A stretch of DNA of 7,308 nucleotides from an uncultured Prevotellaceae bacterium (GTDB lineage Bacteria > Bacteroidota > Bacteroidia > Bacteroidales > Bacteroidaceae), in the NCBI GenBank assembly GCA_937900485.1, contig CALCEL010000091.1, positions 1 through 7,308 of the forward strand. Direction: 5' to 3'. Shown here in pieces: positions 1 to 4,232 of this stretch. Position 1 is the stretch's first letter; each line of letters begins with the position of its first letter. The position numbers were made by a program, and so were the translations under genes. The notes under the pieces are model-generated. The model saw only the letters and a list, made by a program, of their open reading frames with translations. It did not search any database and had not been told where the DNA came from.

Positions 1-51
1 ACGACCCCGAGATTACAAATCACGTGCTCTGGCCAACTGAGCTAAAGAGGC
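1..51 (-). tRNA. tRNA-Thr (anticodon TGT), 3' part cut off by the window edge
   Basis: Read on the minus strand from position 51, the sequence starts with the acceptor 5' strand GCCTCTT, then a D-arm with stem GCTC/GAGC, then a 7-base anticodon loop TTTGTAA with anticodon TGT (complement at 15-17). The anticodon stem CGTGA/TCTCG has one T-T mismatch. The variable loop GGGTC and the first bases of the T-arm follow before the window ends, so the T-loop and the acceptor 3' strand are missing. The TGT anticodon reads threonine ACA codons and, with wobble, other ACN codons. Position directly after rpsU-xerC-hpf matches the Bacteroidales arrangement, in which further tRNA genes and tuf normally follow. 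Confidence 0.9.
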
Positions 52-92
52 AAAAAAAGCCGTTCCGTACAAGCAACTCGTACGAAACGGCT
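52..92 (-). terminator. Rho-independent terminator after hpf, touching the 5' end of tRNA-Thr
   Basis: The arms at 80-92 and 58-70 form a 13-bp stem on the minus-strand RNA, with one G-U wobble and a 9-base loop at 71-79. A run of seven U (52-58) follows. The U-run ends at the base next to tRNA position 1, so hpf mRNA would stop exactly where the tRNA gene begins. It could also serve as a processing signal if transcription reads through. Confidence 0.8.
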
Positions 93-93
93 G

Positions 94-123
94 CAAATTT
101 AGGCATTATTTTCCAAATGCAAA
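94..123 (-). promoter_or_regulatory. Candidate Bacteroidetes-type promoter for the tRNA-Thr cluster
   Basis: On the minus strand TTTG (120-123) and TAAATTTG (94-101) are separated by 18 bases, close to the Bacteroidetes sigma-ABfr consensus TTTG, about 19-20 bases, TAnnTTTG. The start site would fall near 86-90, inside the 5' arm of the hairpin. It lies after the hpf stop codon, as expected for a promoter serving the tRNA genes. The spacing is slightly short and the region is AT-rich, so this is a moderate call. Confidence 0.45.
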
Positions 124-141
124 ATTTTTACAGGCTTTTTT

Positions 142-441
142 TTAGATTTTGCCCTGTTTTTCCTTGTATTTCTCCAACTGCTTTTCCAAAGCAGCGAGAG
201 AGTCATCAATAGCTTCCTCGAATGTGTCGCAAATCTTCTCAGCGTACAATTCATCACCAGCCAAAGAGACAGTAATACCTGCCTGTTTATTGTGTGATGT
301 CGCTGGCTTCACGACCTTTAATGACACCTCTACCTTTCTTATATTGTCACAAAACTTATCCAGTTTACTCACTTTCTTCTGGATGAACTCCTGCAACTTT
401 TCTGTTGCCTCAAAATGAATTGTCTTAACGTTAATATCCAT
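142..441 (-). CDS. hpf: Ribosome hibernation promoting factor, short type (HPF/YfiA family)
   Basis: The product is 99 residues, the size of short HPF/YfiA proteins. These bind the decoding site of the 30S subunit in slow growth and keep ribosomes inactive but protected, as 100S dimers or 70S monomers depending on the species. The pattern is typical: a beta strand at the start (DINVKTIHFEAT), a helix with LQEFIQKKVSKLDKF, strands with VEVSLKVVKP and AGITVSLAGDELYAE, and a final helix with FEEAIDDSLAALEKQLEKYK. There is no C-terminal dimerisation domain, so it is not the long form. I chose the ATG at 441 because homology begins at MDINVKTIHF; a start at 480 would add 13 residues unlike the family. 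It begins 35 bases after the xerC stop with no promoter in the gap, so the two are probably co-transcribed. Confidence 0.93.
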   Translation of the reverse strand: MDINVKTIHFEATEKLQEFIQKKVSKLDKFCDNIRKVEVSLKVVKPATSHNKQAGITVSLAGDELYAEKICDTFEEAIDDSLAALEKQLEKYKEKQGKI

Positions 442-476
442 AGTTACCCATTTATTAAAAGGTTCATAAAAACACC

Positions 477-1376
477 TCAAGTGCGAGGATGTGCGTTTTT
501 GTAAGCATTCTTAAGTTCCTCGAACGACAAGTGTGTGTACACCTCCGTAGTAGCTAGGCTCTGATGCCCCAAAAGCTTTTGTATTGACCCCAGGTCAGCC
601 TCGTTATTCAGCATAGCCGTCGCGAAGGAATGCCTGAGTACATGAGGAGAGCGTTTCTTTTGTGTGGTCACAAGTGAAAGACCGTCTTTTACTATCTTTG
701 TCACGGACACCTCATTAAGAGGTCTGCCGTGCTCATTGACGAAAAAAGTGTCAGGATGACCGCCCACAACCTCACGACGCAGGACCAGATACTTACGGAT
801 CTCATTGTCCAGTTCATCGCCGAAAGGAATGATGCGTTCCTTGTTCCTCTTTCCGAGCACCTTAATCTGTCTCATCGACAAATCCACGCGGCCATCGTCA
901 AGTGACAAAAGCTCAGCGCGTCGGATACCCGTCTCATAGAACATCATTATGACCAGCCTGGCTAGCACCCCCTTATAGGAGTCATCGCCCTCAGTGACCT
1001 CAAGAAGTCTGTCCATATCCTTCTCTCTCACGAAAGTCGGCAGACGTTTAGCCTTCTTAGGTCCGGTGATTTTAGACAAAGGATTGACGCTTACCCACCC
1101 CATCATCCTAAGGTAACGGTAGAAAGACCGCAGTGCGCTCAGCTTACGGTTGACATTCGCCACGGCGTATTGTTTCTCATCCATAAGATAGACAACCCAC
1201 TCTCGTACATCCATGGAGCTGACCTCTGTAAAATTCACCTCTCGTCCCGCGCTTTCAAGAAACTCGCTGAAGTCCTTCAAATCGGAGGCATAGCTTTCGA
1301 TTGTTCTACCGGAGTAATTTCTCTCCGACCTCAGATATTCGAGAAAAGCATCGGTCCACTCAACCCCGTTCGTCAT
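477..1376 (-). CDS. xerC: Tyrosine recombinase, XerC/XerD type
   Basis: The product is 299 residues, the usual length for Xer recombinases, which resolve chromosome dimers at dif during cell division. The N-terminal SAM-like core-binding domain covers about residues 6-91 (FLEYLRSERNYSGRTIESY, then RKLSALRSFYRYL). The catalytic domain covers about 112-290. All catalytic residues are visible: R152 in TGIRRAELL, K176 in the GKRNKER hairpin, H245 and R248 in SPHVLRHSFATAML, H271 in LGHQSLATTEVYTH, and nucleophile Y280. The spacing matches E. coli XerD almost residue for residue. The setting between rpsU and hpf is the housekeeping one seen in Bacteroidales, which argues against a phage or transposon integrase. 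Assignment to XerC rather than XerD rests on convention and context. A promoter candidate lies upstream at 1405-1436. Confidence 0.92.
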   Translation of the reverse strand: MTNGVEWTDAFLEYLRSERNYSGRTIESYASDLKDFSEFLESAGREVNFTEVSSMDVREWVVYLMDEKQYAVANVNRKLSALRSFYRYLRMMGWVSVNPLSKITGPKKAKRLPTFVREKDMDRLLEVTEGDDSYKGVLARLVIMMFYETGIRRAELLSLDDGRVDLSMRQIKVLGKRNKERIIPFGDELDNEIRKYLVLRREVVGGHPDTFFVNEHGRPLNEVSVTKIVKDGLSLVTTQKKRSPHVLRHSFATAMLNNEADLGSIQKLLGHQSLATTEVYTHLSFEELKNAYKNAHPRT

Positions 1377-1404
1377 ACAAAAAACATCCTTTTTTATTTT
1401 TTCA

Positions 1405-1436
1405 CTAAGTTAGGACATTTCCGTTAAACGACCAAA
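1405..1436 (-). promoter_or_regulatory. Candidate promoter for xerC-hpf
   Basis: On the minus strand TTTG (1433-1436) is followed after 20 bases by TAACTTAG (1405-1412), which has one mismatch to the invariant bases of TAnnTTTG. Transcription would start near 1398, about 20 bases before the xerC ATG. No hairpin terminator is visible between rpsU and this site, so xerC and hpf may also receive read-through from rpsU. Confidence 0.5.
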
Positions 1437-1480
1437 TCTTTTCGGCTGTTTTTGACTTTTTATTATTCCCCCACGGACGA

Positions 1481-1672
1481 TTAGTCCTCGTTAAGGTGGA
1501 GCTGGTTAACGTAGATGGCGTGCTGCATCTTGATACGCTTAACAACAGATGGCTTGTTAAACTGCTTGCGGTTTCTTACTTCCTTAATCACGCCAGTCTT
1601 TTCAGACTTTCTCTTGAACTTCTTGAGAGCCTTCTCAATGTTCTCACCTTCCTTTACAGGTACAATAATCAT
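1481..1672 (-). CDS. rpsU: 30S ribosomal protein bS21
   Basis: The product is 63 residues, very basic, and has the bS21 pattern: MIIVPVKEGENIEKALKKFKR at the start (one long helix), then KTGVIKEVRNRKQFNKPSVVKR. In Bacteroidetes bS21 sits on the 30S platform with bS18 and bS6 and helps hide the anti-Shine-Dalgarno tail of 16S rRNA, which is why genes in this phylum rarely use Shine-Dalgarno sites. From memory of structural work on a Flavobacterium ribosome, Tyr54 of bS21 is one of the residues that masks the tail; residue 54 here is a tyrosine (HAIYVNQ). A purine-rich AAAAGAGAA lies about 8-16 bases before the ATG but is not a perfect Shine-Dalgarno. The gene has its own promoter at 1771-1801 and a leader of about 90 bases with a hairpin. 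Confidence 0.96.
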   Translation of the reverse strand: MIIVPVKEGENIEKALKKFKRKSEKTGVIKEVRNRKQFNKPSVVKRIKMQHAIYVNQLHLNED

Positions 1673-1725
1673 TCTAATTCTCTTTTAATGAAATTGTTAA
1701 TAATAATAAAACTTTGTCATTACGG

Positions 1726-1755
1726 ATGGTGTCGTGACAGAAGTGTCGACACCAT
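1726..1755 (-). promoter_or_regulatory. Hairpin in the rpsU 5' leader
   Basis: ATGGTGTCG and CGACACCAT form a perfect 9-bp stem around a 12-base loop (1735-1746). It lies between the predicted transcription start (near 1764) and the rpsU ATG (1672), leaving about 53 AT-rich bases before the start codon. No U-tract follows, so it is not a terminator. Ribosomal protein genes often carry leader structures that bind their own product; that role is inference here. Confidence 0.6.
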
Positions 1756-1770
1756 ACACCTAACGGGCGG

Positions 1771-1801
1771 CAAAATTACTGCAAAAAAGTCAAACGGCAA
1801 A
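1771..1801 (-). promoter_or_regulatory. Promoter of rpsU
   Basis: On the minus strand TTTG (1798-1801), 19 bases, then TAATTTTG (1771-1778) match the Bacteroidetes housekeeping promoter in every defined position and in spacing. Transcription would start near 1764. It stands between the end of the fimbrial lipoprotein gene and rpsU, so rpsU expression is probably independent of the lipoprotein gene. Confidence 0.75.
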
Positions 1802-1876
1802 TTTTTTCAGCATTATTTTGCCACCATCAGTTATTTTCCCTTATGAGAACGACATGATTATGTTGTCACTGCTCTG

Positions 1877-2773
1877 TCAGAACTCCACATTGGCAAACAC
1901 GTCCCACGTTGCGTCGACAGTTATGTTAAAACCCGTGGACCCATAATCAAAGAACACACCGGAGAATACAGTGGAATATCCCTTTTTCAGAGGCACGTTA
2001 TGGTACTCCTTGCTTTCTATGACATTATTCAAGGCGTCAAGTCCAGAAAGTTTCACACTGACATTCGACACCTCAGCAGACAGCTCGTCAGCAGGCAGGA
2101 AAGTGAATGCACTGATGTTAATGGCATTAGCCGACCTATGTTTATCCGTGATGTCCAATGCCACCACCCTCTCCACAGAAGTGGAAGCAAAGCCGGTGAC
2201 AGCGTTAAGGTTATTGCTCACGCCCTCGAACGTCAGCTGCAGTTTCTGCGCCTCATCAGGTATATGACCAGTCAATGCGAAACGCACCCTCGCCACGGCA
2301 TGTGCCATCGGCACGTCGATGGTCGTCGTGTTCTTTCCCACCACTATGTCAGAGCTGTGGATGTAAGCGTTAGGGAATCCGGAGAACGCCACGTCGGTAG
2401 GATCCTCAAGGTCAGGGTGCGCCGTGTCGCTGTGCCCCAGCACCACAAGACGATAGTTTCCATACTTTACGTTCTCGAGAGAGACGACACCAAAAGTGGC
2501 GCTGGCACTGTTCTGGTCCACCTCCATATATTTAGTGTACGAGCCGTCGTCGCCCACCTTGTAGAGCACCAGTTCCAGCATAGTGAACGCCTCACTCAAC
2601 GCCGCACGTGTGGGTTGCTGCGTAACCGTCAGCCCACTCACATTGAACACCAGGTTGGTGTAACCATCCATCTCAGACACAGTTCTGTTCTCACTAATCT
2701 CATCGTTGCCGGCACATGACACTGCCAACGACATGAGTGCTATGGCAAGCACTCTCAAAACATTCATTTTCAT
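1877..2773 (-). CDS. FimB/Mfa2-like fimbrial subunit lipoprotein
   Basis: The product is 298 residues with a lipoprotein signal: MKMNVLRVLAIALMSLAVSC with Cys20, the only cysteine in the protein, as the lipidation site. The lipobox AVSC is slightly off consensus. Acidic residues soon after it (CAGNDEISE) resemble the export signal that sends Bacteroidetes lipoproteins to the cell surface. The mature part is beta-rich and has the features of fimbrillin/Mfa2 proteins: FNVSGLTV, LENVKYGNYRLVVLGHSD (about 99-115), PMAHAVARVRF (155-165), FTFLPADE (223-230) and a C-terminal GFNITVDATW. In Porphyromonas, FimB and Mfa2 anchor fimbriae to the outer membrane and limit their length. Here no stalk or tip gene is adjacent. 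No clear promoter or terminator is visible. A start at Met3 (2767) is also possible. The family call is good; the exact role as anchor, stalk or tip is not settled. Confidence 0.65.
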   Translation of the reverse strand: MKMNVLRVLAIALMSLAVSCAGNDEISENRTVSEMDGYTNLVFNVSGLTVTQQPTRAALSEAFTMLELVLYKVGDDGSYTKYMEVDQNSASATFGVVSLENVKYGNYRLVVLGHSDTAHPDLEDPTDVAFSGFPNAYIHSSDIVVGKNTTTIDVPMAHAVARVRFALTGHIPDEAQKLQLTFEGVSNNLNAVTGFASTSVERVVALDITDKHRSANAINISAFTFLPADELSAEVSNVSVKLSGLDALNNVIESKEYHNVPLKKGYSTVFSGVFFDYGSTGFNITVDATWDVFANVEF

Positions 2774-2860
2774 ACTCAGGTTTATTTAATTAATAATACG
2801 TAATATAAGGTAGAGTTATTCATTCACCTCCGTCATTTACAAAAACAGTGACGTTGACAA

Positions 2861-2907
2861 TCCGCTCCCGTCCGGTTCGCCACACAAGCCGGACGGCAAG
2901 AGGCGGA
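2861..2907. other. Strong GC-rich intergenic hairpin without a U-tract
   Basis: CCGTCCGG (2868-2875) pairs perfectly with CCGGACGG (2889-2896) around a 13-base loop. Outer arms TCCGC (2861-2865) and GCGGA (2903-2907) plus TC/GA (2866-2867 with 2900-2901) extend the stem, with small unpaired bases on one side. It lies 52 bases after the rhaM stop codon. Neither strand has a U-run directly after it, so it is not a standard terminator; it may protect the 3' end of rhaM mRNA or act in a Rho-dependent end. Confidence 0.6.
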
Positions 2908-2959
2908 ATGTATATTTATAAAAACAGTAAAAAACTCAAAAGAACAGGTCAGTTGCACA

Positions 2960-3274
2960 TCAGTCCATGTGGAACATCTCCGGCAGCGGTATGCTCACAG
3001 GACTATTATCCGGATTAGTCTCCATGATGTCGGCCATGTACGCCCACCATTTCTGGCATATCGCCGTGCCACCCAGGTCCTGGCTACCTCCGTCACCCTC
3101 CAGCTCCTGATAAGCATAGAGCACGTTGGTGTCCTCATCGAGGTATATACTATAGTTACGCACGCCAGACTCTGTCAGCAGCGCTTTAAGCTCTGGAAAG
3201 ATATTAGCGTGACGTTTCTTATACTCCTCCTTGCATCCCGGTTTGAGATACATTTTGAATGCTTCTCTTTTCAT
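2960..3274 (-). CDS. rhaM: L-rhamnose mutarotase
   Basis: The product is 104 residues, the same length as E. coli RhaM, and follows it along the whole chain. RhaM interconverts the alpha and beta anomers of L-rhamnose in the cytoplasm, supplying the form used by rhamnose isomerase. The first motif EEYKKRHANIFPEL contains Tyr18 and His22, the second QKWWAYMADIMETNPDNSP contains Trp76-Trp77, and the C-terminus LPEMFHMD is typical. A glycine-rich stretch at about 60-69 replaces the less flexible loop of E. coli. No other rhamnose genes (rhaA, rhaB, rhaD, rhaR) are nearby. It starts 59 bases after the Smr gene with no terminator between, so co-transcription is likely. Two ATTGATT repeats lie just upstream. 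Confidence 0.93.
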   Translation of the reverse strand: MKREAFKMYLKPGCKEEYKKRHANIFPELKALLTESGVRNYSIYLDEDTNVLYAYQELEGDGGSQDLGGTAICQKWWAYMADIMETNPDNSPVSIPLPEMFHMD

Positions 3275-3282
3275 TGTAGTCT

Positions 3283-3309
3283 ATTGATTATTGATTAAAG
3301 TTAGTCAAT
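3283..3309. repeat. Tandem ATTGATT repeat with an inverted partial copy before rhaM
   Basis: ATTGATT occurs twice in tandem (3283-3289 and 3290-3296). AGTCAAT (3303-3309) is an inverted copy with one mismatch. The sites lie 9-35 bases before the rhaM ATG and overlap TAACTTTA (3296-3303), which resembles a -7 box but lacks the final G and has no TTTG at the right distance. An operator is possible; the stretch is AT-rich and could be chance. Confidence 0.3.
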
Positions 3310-3333
3310 CATAAGCCGTTCCGTCGCCTCCGA

Positions 3334-4011
3334 TTAGTGAATTATCACCATTGTGGCCCCGAAACCGTACTGTTGGAACGAAGCGTCCTGATACTCACAA
3401 CTCTTGTATTTATCCTTAAGCGTATCAATCACCGCCTTACGCAACACACCGTCGCCTTTGCCGTGGATAAACACGATGCGTCGTCCCTTCTCCCTGATAT
3501 GCTCATCCATGACACGTCGGAAAACACCCACCTGATACTCCTTGATGTCGCCGGCGCTCATGCCTTTAGTTGTCTCCAGTATCTCGTGTGCGTGCAGGTC
3601 CACCTCCAGCACCTCATTCTTCTGCTTAGCCCGTTGCTGTCTCGCCTCGACCTTATCCTTTTCCCTCGCCGCCTTCTCATTCTCCAGTCTTTCCAGTCTC
3701 GCCTCCAGCTTATGAAGAGCCATCTCCAGCCTCACCACCCTTGCCTCGAGGTTCTCATCCTGTTCATCGTCACGCTCACGCTTATCCTTCGTCACGAGAT
3801 ACTCACGTCCATCAACGGGTCGGCTCACCTTCTCTGCCGCCGGCTTCTCAAAATTATACTCATTGGTGTCAATCACCACCAAGTCATCCTGAAGACAAGG
3901 TATCTCAAACCCATCCTCATCCTCCACCAAAGCGATGCCTCCGGCCTTGAAGCCTCGCACCACGCCGCCCCCCACGTCATTGAGGAACCTGACTTTATCA
4001 CCTACATTCAT
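3334..4011 (-). CDS. Smr-domain protein with Bacteroidetes-type N-terminus, lacking the DUF2027 middle domain
   Basis: The product is 225 residues. Residues 1-50 (MNVGDKVRFLNDVGGGVVRG to VVIDTNEYN) match the N-terminus of the Bacteroidetes DUF2027/Smr proteins. Residues about 88-110 form a clean coiled coil, with hydrophobic residues at 88, 92, 95, 99, 102, 106 and 109, inside a highly charged linker (75-132). The Smr domain covers about 134-225, with EVDLHAHE (His140), IHGKGDGVLR (183-190) and YGFGATMVII at the end. Smr domains, also found at the end of MutS2, bind or nick nucleic acids; recent work links several to cutting mRNA on stalled ribosomes. From memory, Bacteroides homologues are about 340 residues with a beta-rich DUF2027 domain in the middle; that part is absent here. 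Function in this organism is unknown. Confidence 0.85.
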   Translation of the reverse strand: MNVGDKVRFLNDVGGGVVRGFKAGGIALVEDEDGFEIPCLQDDLVVIDTNEYNFEKPAAEKVSRPVDGREYLVTKDKRERDDEQDENLEARVVRLEMALHKLEARLERLENEKAAREKDKVEARQQRAKQKNEVLEVDLHAHEILETTKGMSAGDIKEYQVGVFRRVMDEHIREKGRRIVFIHGKGDGVLRKAVIDTLKDKYKSCEYQDASFQQYGFGATMVIIH

Positions 4012-4039
4012 CTTAACGATATGTTTTCACCTTATTAAA

Positions 4040-4065
4040 CCGAAAAAACGGCGTCGGAGCCCGAC
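4040..4065 (-). promoter_or_regulatory. Small hairpin and U6 in the Smr gene leader, attenuator-like
   Basis: On the minus strand GTCGG-GCT-CCGAC (4053-4065) forms a 5-bp stem. It is followed by GCCG and six T (4043-4048), which themselves lie in CCG-TTTTTT-CGG (4040-4051). This lies between the candidate promoter (-7 box at 4091-4098) and the ATG at 4011. The stem is short, so it would be at most a weak terminator or attenuator. Confidence 0.3.
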
Positions 4066-4090
4066 AGGCATGTCGACAATCCGCCAGATG

Positions 4091-4098
4091 CAAATTTA
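4091..4098 (-). promoter_or_regulatory. Candidate -7 box for the Smr-rhaM transcript
   Basis: TAAATTTG on the minus strand matches TAnnTTTG. The nearest TTTG motifs upstream lie at 14 and 24 bases rather than 19-20, so the -33 part is not convincing. Transcription would start near 4084 and give a leader of about 73 bases. It diverges from the acyl-CoA synthetase promoter in the same intergenic region. Confidence 0.4.
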
Positions 4099-4146
4099 TG
4101 ATATTTTTTCAACAAAAAGACACAAACAACATTTTTTAAGGAATTT

Positions 4147-4178
4147 TTTGGAAAAAAAAATTACATACGTTACCTTTG
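4147..4178 (+). promoter_or_regulatory. Promoter of the acyl-CoA synthetase gene
   Basis: TTTG (4147-4150), 20 bases including an A-run, then TACCTTTG (4171-4178) match the Bacteroidetes promoter consensus fully. Transcription would start near 4184, about 49 bases before the ATG. Confidence 0.75.
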
Positions 4179-4195
4179 CACAAATTAAGTAAAAA

Positions 4196-4210
4196 TGTGT
4201 AATTCACACA
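4196..4210 (+). promoter_or_regulatory. Inverted repeat TGTGT-AATTC-ACACA just after the predicted start site
   Basis: TGTGT (4196-4200) and ACACA (4206-4210) are perfect inverted arms around five bases, about 12 bases after the predicted transcription start. This is a good place for a repressor operator, and the arms resemble half sites of CRP-family regulators. No regulator gene is nearby, and a 5-bp repeat can arise by chance. Confidence 0.3.
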
Positions 4211-4232
4211 CTGTCACTATTTAAAGGGTGAA

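Noticed and set aside
477..1376. Integrase of a mobile element
   Set aside because: The gene sits in a conserved housekeeping order (rpsU, xerC, hpf, tRNA), has full Xer length and motifs, and there is no excisionase, att repeat or cargo nearby, despite the adjacent tRNA.
1496..1846. 116-residue plus-strand frame
   Set aside because: It is antisense to rpsU and its promoter region; Leu-rich composition follows from the complementary Lys-rich gene.
2000..2719. 239-residue open frame on the plus strand
   Set aside because: It lies wholly antisense to the fimbrial lipoprotein gene, is rich in His, Arg and Val from the complementary codons, and resembles no protein family; the minus-strand frame has a signal peptide and family motifs.
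2774..2960. Invertible promoter controlling the fimbrial lipoprotein
   Set aside because: Phase-variable surface genes are common in Bacteroidales, but I found no inverted repeat pair flanking a promoter here; the only repeats are the short hairpins at 2831-2853 and 2861-2907.
3337..4038. 233-residue open frame on the plus strand
   Set aside because: It mirrors the Smr gene across its whole length and has a low-complexity Leu/His composition typical of an antisense frame.
2856..4084. Shared 10-base word GACAATCCGC at 2856-2865 and 4075-4084
   Set aside because: Many 10-base matches are expected by chance in a window of this size, and the two settings differ.
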